Source: Umezawaea sp049997955 (GTDB lineage Bacteria; Actinomycetota; Actinomycetes; Mycobacteriales; Pseudonocardiaceae). From it: a stretch of 64,000 nucleotides of DNA. Below, piece after piece: positions 1 to 7,241 of this stretch. Location of the stretch: assembly GCA_049997955.1 (NCBI GenBank), contig JAEBDY010000013.1, positions 62,001 to 126,000 on the forward strand. The letters are read 5' to 3'. A model generated the notes under the pieces. That model had not been told where the DNA came from. It ran no database searches and saw only the letters and a list, made by a program, of their open reading frames with translations. The stretch's first letter is position 1. Each line of letters opens with the position of its first letter. The position numbers were made by a program, and so were the translations under genes.

Positions 1-94
1 CGATCTCGCGGTACTTGAGGTTCTCCACGTCGACGGAGCCGTCGAGGCCGAGTGCCTCGACGAAGACGTCGCGGAGCTTGTCGTTCAGCGCCAT
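1..94 (-). CDS. Acyl carrier protein (N-terminal fragment, cut by window edge)
   Basis: Only the first 31 codons are inside the window; the gene runs off the left edge. The visible protein starts MALNDKLRDVF and continues through VENLKYREI, which matches helix I and the loop before the Asp-Ser-Leu phosphopantetheine site of acyl carrier proteins; that serine would lie just beyond the edge. The start codon is ATG at 94-92. It lies 35 bases downstream of the LpxA-like acyltransferase on the same strand, so the two are probably co-transcribed and the ACP is a plausible acyl donor for that enzyme. The family call rests on 31 residues only; a phosphopantetheine-binding domain of a larger protein is not excluded. 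Confidence 0.6.
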   Translation of the reverse strand, partial: MALNDKLRDVFVEALGLDGSVDVENLKYREI

Positions 95-128
95 GGTGTT
101 CTCGATCTCCGTGCTCGGGGGGATGGGT

Positions 129-827
129 TCAGTGGTCGGCGGGGGCGCGGTCGGCCCACGCCTTCAGCAGGGTCGCCAGGTCCTCGGGCAGCCCGGAGGC
201 CGGCAGCTCGCCGGTGCCCTTGAGGAACGGCTCCAGCGCCGCGATCGTCGCCTCGTCGCAGCCGCGGCGGCTCAAGCCCACCACGTTGATGCCCGAGACC
301 CTGGCCGGGTTGCCGACCGAGATGGTGAACGGGCCGATGTCCTTGCGGACCGCGCCGCCCATGCCGACCATCGCGCCGGGGCCGACCTCGGCCTTCTGGT
401 GCACGACGGTGCCCATGCCGATGTTCGCGTGGGACCAGACGTGGCAGTGCCCGCCGAGCTGCACGGACGCCATCGTCACCGAGTCGTCGACGACGCAGTC
501 GTGGCCGAGGTGGGTGCGCGAGAGCAGGTAGTTGCCGTCGCCCACGCGGGTCGTGCGCCAGGTGCCCTGGTGCATCGTGAAGTACTCGCGGATCTTGTTC
601 CCGTCGCCGATCTCGACGCCGAATCCCTCCAGCTCGCCGTCCCACCCGGCCGGGTGGGGACCGGTGCGGTCCTCCGCCGGGGTGCCGATGGAAACGTGGG
701 GGCCGATCCAGTTCCCGCTGCCGATGCGGGTCTTCCCGACGATCACGGCGTACGGACCGATGACGTTGTCATCGCCCAGCTCGACGCCCTCGCCGATGAC
801 GGCGGTGGCATGAATGCGGTTGGTCAC
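129..827 (-). CDS. LpxA-like acyl-ACP:UDP-aminosugar acyltransferase
   Basis: A 232-residue left-handed beta-helix protein built from hexapeptide repeats (IGPYAV, IGPHVS, IGDGNK, VGDGNY, VGPGAM). It resembles LpxA, which moves a fatty acyl chain from acyl-ACP to position 3 of UDP-GlcNAc. The LpxA histidines appear conserved: His106 and His109 in THLGHD (His109 fits the catalytic base), His127 in LGGH and His143 in VVHQ. The tail (GINVVGLSRRG) also matches LpxA (GVNIEGLKRRG); it is somewhat shorter than the usual ~260 residues. The start is GTG at 827 behind an AGGAACGG ribosome site. The ACP follows on the same strand and the aminotransferase/dehydrogenase pair is divergent. Gram-positive bacteria lack lipid A, so the product is unknown; a small acyl such as acetyl cannot be excluded. 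Confidence 0.85.
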   Translation of the reverse strand: MTNRIHATAVIGEGVELGDDNVIGPYAVIVGKTRIGSGNWIGPHVSIGTPAEDRTGPHPAGWDGELEGFGVEIGDGNKIREYFTMHQGTWRTTRVGDGNYLLSRTHLGHDCVVDDSVTMASVQLGGHCHVWSHANIGMGTVVHQKAEVGPGAMVGMGGAVRKDIGPFTISVGNPARVSGINVVGLSRRGCDEATIAALEPFLKGTGELPASGLPEDLATLLKAWADRAPADH

Positions 828-1003
828 GAGGTCCGTTCCTGCTCAGATGTCGTCGAATGACCCAGGTCACTGCCCTGCCCCTGCCCCGGACCCACAGCAA
901 CACGGCCGCAATCGGCGGGTAACGTGTGGCAACGCGTCAGGGGCGGGACGACCAGTCACCTTACCGGACGCGATCCACCGTCTCCGGAGCGAAAGACTGC
1001 TGC
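828..1003. promoter_or_regulatory. Divergent intergenic region of the aminosugar cluster
   Basis: This 176-base gap separates the divergent LpxA-like and aminotransferase genes and must hold both promoters. A GGAGCGAAAG ribosome site lies at about 985-994 before the rightward ATG, and AGGAACGG precedes the leftward GTG. I see no clear operator palindrome or strong -10/-35 pair. Confidence 0.4.
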
Positions 1004-2101
1004 ATGATTCCCATCACCGTTGTCGACGTCCAAGACGCGGAGCCGCTGGTTCTTGAGGTGCTCCGGTCCGGTGTCATCGCCCAGGGCCCCATGGTCAAGC
1101 GCTTCGAAGAGGCCTTCGCCAAGGTAGCCGGAGTCCCCCACGCGATCGCCGTGAACAACGGCACCACCGCGCTGGTGGCCTCCATCCAGGCCCTGGACCT
1201 CAAGCCGGGCGACGAGGTCATCACCTCGCCCTTCACCTTCGTCGCGACGCTGAACGCGATCCTGGAGGCAGGCGCCACCGCTCGGTTCGCGGACATCCGC
1301 ACCGACGACTTCTGCATCGACGCCGACGCCGTCGCCGCGCAGGTCACCGACCGGACCAAGGTCCTCATGCCGGTGCACCTCTACGGCCAGACCGCGGACA
1401 TGGGCAAGCTCGTGCCGCTCGCGGAGCAGCACGGCCTGACCATCGTCGAGGACAGCGCGCAGGCCGTCGGCGCGACGTTCGAGGGCAGGGCCGCGGGCAG
1501 CTTCGGCATCGGCTGCTTCTCCCTCTACGCGACGAAGAACATCACCACCGCCGAAGGCGGCATGATCACCACCTCCGACGACGCGCTGGCCGACAAGCTG
1601 CGCGTCATGCGGAACCAGGGCATGCGCGCCCGCTACCAGTACGAGATGGCGGGCCACAACTACCGCCTGACCGACCTGCACGCCGCGCTGGGCATCCCGC
1701 AGCTGGAGAAGCTCCCGACGCTCACGGCGGCGCGCCAGCGCAACGCCGAGGTGCTGTCCAAGGGCCTCGCCGACATCCAGGGCGTGACCGTTCCCGGTGT
1801 GCTGCCGGGCCGCGACCACGTGTGGCACCAGTACACGGTCCTCGTCGGCGACGACGCCGCCGTGTCGCGCGACGAGCTGTCGGCGAAGCTGACCGAGAAG
1901 GGCATCGGCAACGGGATCTACTACCCGAAGCTGGTGTTCGACTACGACTGCTACCGCGAGCGCGCCGACGTCATCACCTCCGACGTCCCGGTCGCCAAGA
2001 AGGTCGCCGAGCAGGCGCTGTCGCTGCCCGTGCACCCGAAGCTCACGGACGCCGAGCTCGAAACCATCGTCAGCAGTGTTCGGGAGGTGTTCGGCGCGTG
2101 A
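1004..2101 (+). CDS. DegT/DnrJ/EryC1/StrS aminotransferase (GnnB/WlbE-like)
   Basis: A 365-residue PLP-dependent sugar aminotransferase. NNGTTAL near residue 51 fits the phosphate-binding region, EDSAQAVGA near 149 holds the cofactor-stacking aspartate, and the Schiff-base lysine is Lys178 in SLYATKNIT. It would convert a 3-keto nucleotide sugar to a 3-amino sugar using glutamate. The reading frame extends upstream to 926, but ATG 1004 is chosen because family members start with a motif like MIPITVVD and a GGAG ribosome site precedes it. Its stop overlaps the GTG start of the dehydrogenase by 4 bases, so translation is coupled. With the Gfo/Idh/MocA enzyme and the LpxA-like protein it makes a GnnA/GnnB-type pathway the best reading; WlbA/WlbE-type 2,3-diamino sugar synthesis is the alternative. 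Confidence 0.9.
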   Translation: MIPITVVDVQDAEPLVLEVLRSGVIAQGPMVKRFEEAFAKVAGVPHAIAVNNGTTALVASIQALDLKPGDEVITSPFTFVATLNAILEAGATARFADIRTDDFCIDADAVAAQVTDRTKVLMPVHLYGQTADMGKLVPLAEQHGLTIVEDSAQAVGATFEGRAAGSFGIGCFSLYATKNITTAEGGMITTSDDALADKLRVMRNQGMRARYQYEMAGHNYRLTDLHAALGIPQLEKLPTLTAARQRNAEVLSKGLADIQGVTVPGVLPGRDHVWHQYTVLVGDDAAVSRDELSAKLTEKGIGNGIYYPKLVFDYDCYRERADVITSDVPVAKKVAEQALSLPVHPKLTDAELETIVSSVREVFGA

Positions 2102-3072
2102 CCACGGCCAAGCCCAAGATCGCCCTCGTCGGTGCGGGCATGATGGGCTCGCTCCACGCCCGCGTGCTCTCGCAGTCCGACCGCGCCGACTTCACGCTGC
2201 TGGTCGAACAGCGCGCGGAGATCGGCAAGGACATCGCGGAGCGCTACGGCGCCACCTACACCGACTCGATCGACGAGCTGGCGAAGGTGGACGCGGTCGT
2301 CATCGCGGCCGCGACCGAGGCGCACTACGACATCGCCAGGCAGGTCCTGGAGATGGGCAAGCCGCTGCTGGTGGAGAAGCCCCTCGCGGCCACCTACGAG
2401 CAGTCGGCCGAACTGGTCGCCACCTCGGAACGCCTCGGACTGCCGCTGGTGTGCGGCTTCCTGGAGCGCTTCAACCCGGCGATCCTCACCGCGAAGCAGT
2501 TCATCGGCGACGTGGTCCAGGTCAACGCCATGCGCCACAGCCCGTTCGTGCCGCGCATCAAGACCGGCGTCGCGACGGACCTGCTCATCCACGACATCGA
2601 CCTGGCCATCGGCTTCATCGGCGAGGCCCCGTCGGCGGTCAAGGGCTCCTTCGGCTTCTTCCAGCCGCAGTCCCAGGAGAACAGGTCCGAGGACAGCGCG
2701 GACGCCACCATGTCGTTCGCGCACGGCGCACTGGCCACCATCTCGGCCAGCCGCATCTCCCAGCGCAAGGTCCGCCAGATCTCCGTGCTGGAACTGGACC
2801 GCCTGATCGAGATCGACCTGCTCCGCAGGGACATCACGATCTACAAGCACGTGGCGGACTCCCCGGCAGCGGACGGCGTCGGCTACAAGCAGCAGACCGT
2901 CATCGAACTGCCGACGATCATGCAGAGCGCGGAACCACTGGCAGCCCAACTGAACCACTTCCTGAACCTGCTCGAAAAGGGCGCAGGCTCGGACGAGGTC
3001 AAGGTGGAACGAGCAGCAATCCTGCCTGCACACCTGGCAGTGCACCACGCAACAGTCTCAGCACTGGGCTAA
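2098..3072 (+). CDS. Gfo/Idh/MocA family oxidoreductase (GnnA/WlbA-like UDP-sugar 3-dehydrogenase)
   Basis: A 324-residue NAD(P)-dependent dehydrogenase. The Rossmann glycine motif is VGAGMMGSLH at residues 11-20, and EKPLA at about 93-97 holds the family's conserved lysine. The C-terminal substrate domain carries RHSPFVPRIKTGVATDLLIHDID, with the conserved aspartate/histidine pair expected near the sugar. The likely reaction is oxidation of the 3-hydroxyl of UDP-GlcNAc (or the uronate) to a 3-keto sugar for the adjacent aminotransferase. The start is GTG 2098, overlapping the upstream stop; the same frame is open further left but only as a shadow of the aminotransferase. A strong hairpin terminator follows at 3093, so the rightward unit looks like just these two genes. 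Confidence 0.88.
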   Translation: MTTAKPKIALVGAGMMGSLHARVLSQSDRADFTLLVEQRAEIGKDIAERYGATYTDSIDELAKVDAVVIAAATEAHYDIARQVLEMGKPLLVEKPLAATYEQSAELVATSERLGLPLVCGFLERFNPAILTAKQFIGDVVQVNAMRHSPFVPRIKTGVATDLLIHDIDLAIGFIGEAPSAVKGSFGFFQPQSQENRSEDSADATMSFAHGALATISASRISQRKVRQISVLELDRLIEIDLLRRDITIYKHVADSPAADGVGYKQQTVIELPTIMQSAEPLAAQLNHFLNLLEKGAGSDEVKVERAAILPAHLAVHHATVSALG

Positions 3073-3092
3073 TACAGAAAAACAAGCAAGAC

Positions 3093-3136
3093 AAGCAAGA
3101 GACCCGCACATCAATGGATGCGCGGGTCTCTTGCTT
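3093..3136 (+). terminator. Hairpin terminator after the aminosugar gene pair
   Basis: A perfect 15-bp stem (AAGCAAGAGACCCGC at 3093-3107, complement at 3122-3136) starts about 20 bases after the dehydrogenase stop. The loop itself can form a small CATC/GATG helix. The left arm begins with A-rich sequence and the right arm ends in TTGCTTCTTA, consistent with intrinsic termination of the rightward pair. Confidence 0.8.
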
Positions 3137-3190
3137 CTTAGCCCGAAACCCGACCCACCACCTACACAAGGACGAGGGCGACGGAAGCAC

Positions 3191-3305
3191 GGTTGATTTT
3201 ACTCGGGGGTTTTGAGCCTTAAAATTGGAGATCGGGCAGGCTTTCGGGACTGCCCTTTTAGCCCGATCAAGGCTCAAAACAAGGGGTCCCCGAGTCAAAT
3301 CAACC
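3191..3305. repeat. Imperfect long palindrome, copy 1 of a hairpin repeat family
   Basis: The 115-base element starts GGTTGATTT and ends with its complement AAATCAACC. The arms run inward as ACTCGGGGGTTTTGAGCC...ATCGGGC on the left against GCCCGATCAAGGCTCAAAAC and CGAGT on the right. At its apex is a smaller hairpin, GGGCAG (3234-3239) with CTGCCC (3250-3255), followed by TTTT. Base composition is visibly lower in GC than the genes around it. Its outer arm matches the outer arm of copy 2 at 3457-3565 in inverted orientation. It is non-coding, like a REP- or MITE-type element. No transposase gene is nearby. Confidence 0.75.
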
Positions 3306-3456
3306 GCCACGCTGGGAGCCTCGGTCGGCTAGGTGGGCGCCGCCTCTCGGCGGCTGACCAGGTCGAGCATCGCCCATCAGCAGTCAGCGGGGCCAGGAAC
3401 CACAAGGCCAGGCACCGTCGTGGTCACCCAGGAATCGCTACAGCATCCGGTGTCTG
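3306..3456. other. Non-coding spacer between the two hairpin repeats
   Basis: This 151-base stretch between the two palindromes has no convincing gene. Short open frames cross it on both strands, but they also run through the repeats and lack a ribosome site or recognisable protein. It contains CGCCGCCTCTCGGCGG-like local symmetry but no element I can name. Confidence 0.4.
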
Positions 3457-3565
3457 CCGATGTGACTTGGGGCCCCTCGTTTTGACCCTTTGTCGGGCCA
3501 AAACGGCAGGTGGTGAAGCCGCAGCCCGACCAATTTTAAGGGTCAAAACCCCCAAGTAAAATCGG
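3457..3565. repeat. Imperfect long palindrome, copy 2 (inverted relative to copy 1)
   Basis: A 109-base element with left arm CCGATGTGACTTGGGGCCCC, then TTTTGACCC and GTCGGGC, and right arm GCCCGACCAATTTTAAGGG continuing to AAAATCGG. The right outer arm at 3530-3565, read on the minus strand, agrees with the left outer arm of copy 1 (3191-3226) at all but about two of 34 positions. The two copies are therefore members of one family in opposite orientation. This could be a mobile hairpin (MITE/REP-like) or a structured transcript element; the sequence alone does not decide. Confidence 0.75.
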
Positions 3566-3671
3566 CTTACGCCGTGTCGAGTTTGCTCGGCAGGCGCTGG
3601 GTCACCATCTGCCGCAGGCCGGTGGTGGGTCGCCACTTGCTTCCTGGGGTGAGCTGCGAAAACTAAAACAA

Positions 3672-3705
3672 AAAGCGCCCCGAATGACGCTCGTCGGGGC
3701 GCTTT
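3672..3705 (-). terminator. Intrinsic terminator of the YfhO-like gene
   Basis: A 12-bp stem (AAAGCGCCCCGA at 3672-3683 paired with 3694-3705) around a 10-base loop. Read leftwards it is followed by TTTTTGTTTTAG, a clear U-tract. It lies 13 bases beyond the stop of the leftward membrane-protein gene. Confidence 0.88.
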
Positions 3706-3717
3706 CTGTCATTCTGC

Positions 3718-5973
3718 CTACACCGTCGTGGTCTTCTTCCGCCTGCCGGTCACCAGCACGAAGGCCGCGTAGGCGAATCCGAGCACCAGTGCCGCTGCCG
3801 TCACCTTCCAGCCGAAGCTCAGGCCCGGTGGTTGGAAGTCGAGGACGATGGTGCTGCCGCCGTCCTTCGCTTCCGGCACGTCCACCTGGATCACGCCTGC
3901 CGGGCCCTGCTTCACCTCGACGGTCTTCCCGTCCACTGTGGCCGTCCAACCAGGCCACGCCAGCGCCGCGTACAGGACCGTCCCGCCTGGACCGGTGTAC
4001 TTCGAGGTCTCGCCTTCCGCGCCGTTCTTCTCGTCCGCCGTGACCTCCACGCCGTCATCGGCGTAGGAGAGCCTGCCGTCGGTCCACGGGAGCGGCTCGT
4101 CGCGGTGCAGGACGGTGACCGCCTTGGTGCGTTCCTGCTCCGACCAGCCTTCCGGGGCGGTGATGGGGCCGTCGACGTAGTCGTTCGCGACCACGACCGT
4201 TTCCAGGCGGAGGGTGTCCGCCAGGGGGGCGTCCACCGTGGACGACGTGGGTCGCCAGATGCGGTCGAACGCCTGCGGGCACACGCCGCCGTAGTAGTTC
4301 ATGCACAACTGCTCGGAGAACGCGCTGTAGCCGAGGCCGGTGTAGGAGTTGAGGGCTTCGACGCCCGCGACTTCCCACTGCGCGCCGAGGAGGCCGTCGC
4401 TCCAGCTCTGGTCGGGGCTGACGCCGCCGGTGTTCTTCGCGAGCGCCGAGGTGTCCGCGATGAGGAGCGTCGAGCCCTCGTAGCGCTTGTCGAACCGGTC
4501 CTGCATCGCCGACACGTCGTGGGGGAAGTTCCACGGGTTGACGTTCTTGTTGCCCTGGTAGTGGATCAGCTGGAAGCCGAGGACGCCGACGGTGCCCACG
4601 ACCAGCACGAGCGCCGCGTACTTCGGGGCCTTGCGGGTCGCGACGAGGAACGCGGTGAGCAGGATGCCCACGCCCACGGCCGCGCCGAGGTGGTACTGGA
4701 AGCTCAGCGGCTGCGAAGCCCACGACAGGTAGAAGCCGCCGAACACGATCACGCCGCTGAGGATCGCCCGGTTCCGCTTCGCGGACGTGTGCAGGCCCTT
4801 GCTCAGCACCACCGCGAACAGCACCATCACCGGCAGGTACACGTACTCGATCAGCCGCGCGGGCCAGCGGAACATGCCCATGTTCGACGGGCCGATCGTG
4901 AACAGCACGTACACCACGAAGAACAGGAACACGCCCAGGTAGTCGCGGGCTCGGGTGCGCAGCTCCGACCACTTCAGCCACGGGATCAGCGGGGCGACGA
5001 ACCACGCCAGGTACGTGATCGGGAACGAGAACGCGTGCGCGCCCTGCCAGGACTCCAGTTGGGCCTGGAACGTCGGGGCGCTCAGTCCGAACAGGTCGGA
5101 CAGGGCGGGCACCAGGAAGCCGTCGTTGTCGAGCTTGCTGTCGGTGCGCCAGGTGACCGAGGAGCTGCCGAGCAGCGGCAGGAACACCACGAGGGTGCTC
5201 ATCCCGACCAGTCCGCCGGTGACGACGACCTTGACCAGGCCGCGCCAGTTCTTGCGGACCAGCAGTTCGATCGCCACGCCGAGCAGGATGACGACGACGC
5301 CGAGCGCGCCGTACGGGCTGCCGACGCTCATCGCGAGGTAGCCGAGGACGAGCAGCAGCAGCGGGTTGGACCTGCCGCGGCCGACGCGGCGGGCGGCCCA
5401 CCAGACCCACGGCAGCCAGGCGAAGCCGATCAGGCCCGCGACCCACGCCGAGGCGTCGAAGAAGAGGGTGTAGCCGGAGAACGGGAGGGCCGTGGCGACG
5501 GCGGCCGCCGCGCCGCGCTTCGCGCCGTACTCGCGGGCCAGCAGGTAGGTGCCGACGGCCAGCAGGACCAGGAACTCGGTCTTGACCAGCGTCGCGGCGA
5601 CGGCGAGGTCCGGCAGGACCGAGACCAGCACGTAGTTGGCCAGCGAGACCGGGTTCCACAGCGACAGCTGGACCTCGCTGAGGAAGTTGCCGCCCATCCA
5701 CACGTCCGGGGCGAGCATCGGCCAGTTCCCGTTGCGCAGCTCGGTCCCGATTCGGAACCAGTGCGGCAGAAACGCGGCGGCCGAATCGTCCCAGTAATAG
5801 AAGATCCGATTACGGATCAGCGGCAGTTGCGCGACAATCCCGACGAACGCCGCAACACCGAGGACCGTGAGGAAACCGATCCATCGGCTGTCCCGCTCAC
5901 CGGCCGGGTTGTCACCCGGCCCGGCGGAATCGGGAAGATCAACGGCTCGACTCTCGGTCAGAGTCACGTGCAT
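3718..5973 (-). CDS. YfhO-like polytopic membrane protein, probable GT-C type glycosyltransferase
   Basis: A 751-residue integral membrane protein. A short polar N-terminus is followed by about a dozen hydrophobic segments (first at about residues 33-52), then an exported domain of about 200 residues, then a last membrane segment before the basic tail GRRKKTTTV. The first extracellular loop, with YYWDDSAAAFLPHWF, sits where GT-C enzymes carry an acidic catalytic residue. The region before the last helix (WPGWTATVDGKTVEV and LDFQPPGLSFGWK) is typical of YfhO proteins. YfhO relatives modify lipoteichoic acid or other envelope polymers with polyprenyl-phosphate sugars. It is divergent from a GT2 gene that could make such a donor. 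The substrate is unknown. Confidence 0.75.
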   Translation of the reverse strand: MHVTLTESRAVDLPDSAGPGDNPAGERDSRWIGFLTVLGVAAFVGIVAQLPLIRNRIFYYWDDSAAAFLPHWFRIGTELRNGNWPMLAPDVWMGGNFLSEVQLSLWNPVSLANYVLVSVLPDLAVAATLVKTEFLVLLAVGTYLLAREYGAKRGAAAAVATALPFSGYTLFFDASAWVAGLIGFAWLPWVWWAARRVGRGRSNPLLLLVLGYLAMSVGSPYGALGVVVILLGVAIELLVRKNWRGLVKVVVTGGLVGMSTLVVFLPLLGSSSVTWRTDSKLDNDGFLVPALSDLFGLSAPTFQAQLESWQGAHAFSFPITYLAWFVAPLIPWLKWSELRTRARDYLGVFLFFVVYVLFTIGPSNMGMFRWPARLIEYVYLPVMVLFAVVLSKGLHTSAKRNRAILSGVIVFGGFYLSWASQPLSFQYHLGAAVGVGILLTAFLVATRKAPKYAALVLVVGTVGVLGFQLIHYQGNKNVNPWNFPHDVSAMQDRFDKRYEGSTLLIADTSALAKNTGGVSPDQSWSDGLLGAQWEVAGVEALNSYTGLGYSAFSEQLCMNYYGGVCPQAFDRIWRPTSSTVDAPLADTLRLETVVVANDYVDGPITAPEGWSEQERTKAVTVLHRDEPLPWTDGRLSYADDGVEVTADEKNGAEGETSKYTGPGGTVLYAALAWPGWTATVDGKTVEVKQGPAGVIQVDVPEAKDGGSTIVLDFQPPGLSFGWKVTAAALVLGFAYAAFVLVTGRRKKTTTV

Positions 5974-6115
5974 CGCCCTTTCGCGTGGATCCGATCACTG
6001 ACGGCCGCGGAAGTAGAGGCGGCACGAACGCCGACTCGCGCCCACGATAGGGTGCGTGCCGTCGCAGGCCGGAAACGAACTGGCCGGCATCGGCACAGTC
6101 TGCCAGGGAGTTGAC
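5974..6115. promoter_or_regulatory. Divergent promoter region, YfhO-like / GT2
   Basis: The 142-base gap between two divergent genes should contain both promoters. A GGGAG ribosome site at 6105-6109 precedes the rightward GTG. I see no obvious operator. Confidence 0.35.
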
Positions 6116-6862
6116 GTGGGAACGCCAGGGGCTAGCAGTCCAGTCGCACTCAGCTACATCGTGCCGGCGTACAACGGCGCGGACGGCATCGAAGCCACGT
6201 TGAAGGAACTCGGCGAGCACCTCGACGGTGAGCGCAACGAGATCATCGTGGTCGAGAACGGGTCGAGCGACAACACGCTCGAACTCGCGCGGTCGATCGA
6301 GAAGGCGTGGCAGTTCTCGCAGGTCGAACTGCGGGTGCTGAGCTCGGAGAAGGGCCTGGGCAACGCGCTGCGGATGGGTATCGCGGCGAGCCGGGGCACG
6401 CACGTCGTGCTCACCGCCGACGACCTCCCGTTCGGCTTCGACGACCTCGACGAGGCGCGGAAACTCGGCCTGGACAACCACAAGGTGTTCATCGGCTCGA
6501 AGGCGCACCCGGACTCGGCAATCGACCGGAGCCTGGTGCGCGCGGTGCTGAGCACCGGTTTCCTCGTGCTCCGGCTCATCGTTCTCGGTATGCGCACGCG
6601 GGACCCGCAGGGCACTTTCGTGCTCAACGGAGAATGGGCGCGCGGGGTGGTCGGCAAATTGACCGAGCCCGGTTTCCTCTTGACCACCGAATTGGCGTAC
6701 CTCGCGGAGCAGGACGGCATTCGTCCGGTCGAGGTCCCGGTTCGACTTCGCGGCCAGCAAACGCGCGGCGGTAGCACGATCAACGTCGTGAACGACGCTT
6801 ACAAGATGGGCATCGGCCTTTTCAAGGTGCGCGCCAAGCACCGCAAGCGCCGTTCCAGGTAA
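6116..6862 (+). CDS. GT2 family glycosyltransferase (polyprenyl-phosphate sugar synthase-like)
   Basis: A 248-residue GT-A fold enzyme. SYIVPAYNGADGIEATL opens the nucleotide-binding domain, ENGSSDNTLELA carries the usual GSxD loop, GLGNALRMGIAASRG matches the segment before the metal site, and LTADDLPFGFDDL supplies the DxD-like acidic motif. The C-terminus (VEVPVRLRGQQTRGGSTI) is typical of DPM1-like enzymes, and there is no C-terminal membrane domain. It would transfer a sugar from a nucleotide sugar to polyprenyl phosphate on the inner membrane face. The frame opens at 6056, but GTG 6116 with GGGAG 6 bases upstream is preferred. Its divergent neighbour is a YfhO/GT-C-like protein, the type that uses such lipid-linked sugars; partnership is inferred. 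Confidence 0.85.
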   Translation: MGTPGASSPVALSYIVPAYNGADGIEATLKELGEHLDGERNEIIVVENGSSDNTLELARSIEKAWQFSQVELRVLSSEKGLGNALRMGIAASRGTHVVLTADDLPFGFDDLDEARKLGLDNHKVFIGSKAHPDSAIDRSLVRAVLSTGFLVLRLIVLGMRTRDPQGTFVLNGEWARGVVGKLTEPGFLLTTELAYLAEQDGIRPVEVPVRLRGQQTRGGSTINVVNDAYKMGIGLFKVRAKHRKRRSR

Positions 6863-7241
6863 ATCGGTGGAGGAGATCCGGCGGCGACGTGCCGCCGGAT
6901 CGCGGGCCCCGTTCCCGGCAGCTCCCCCGAGCCCTCGGAACGCGGTGAGCAGGTACTACGCCGAGCGCGGGCGCGAGGTCGCGGTCGATCATCGGAGAGG
7001 TACGGGCCGGTACCCGGATCGTGCGCCTCCCGTCGTGGACGCCGCCGGAATCGCGATTCCCCCTCGACTTCGATCTGACCTCGTCGTCACGCAGGGGTAA
7101 CCGGAAGCGGGTATTCCACCTACCCGACGACTTCCGCGGGCAAAGCCCGCGCCTTTCCGCGTCTCGTGGCGCGTCGAACCGGACCGGTTCGGGAATTGGG
7201 CCGCGGACCTCGGATATCCTCAAGCGCCCGGCAGGCGAACG
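6863..7241. other. Intergenic region between GT2 and lhgO
   Basis: 379 bases without a convincing gene. Short frames on both strands have no ribosome site or recognisable product. A small perfect hairpin (CGCGGGC, loop AAA, GCCCGCG) sits at 7135-7151 but lacks a T-tract, so it is only a weak terminator candidate for the upstream gene. The lhgO promoter must lie in the last part; I see no clear motif. Confidence 0.4.

Noticed and set aside
3191..3565. A pseudogene or small gene in the gap
   Set aside because: Short open frames cross the palindromes on both strands, but none has a ribosome site, domain or consistent codon pattern.
3832..6114. 760-codon plus-strand frame opposite the YfhO-like gene
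   Set aside because: Its translation is low-complexity and acidic/His-rich; the minus-strand protein has clear membrane topology and family motifs.
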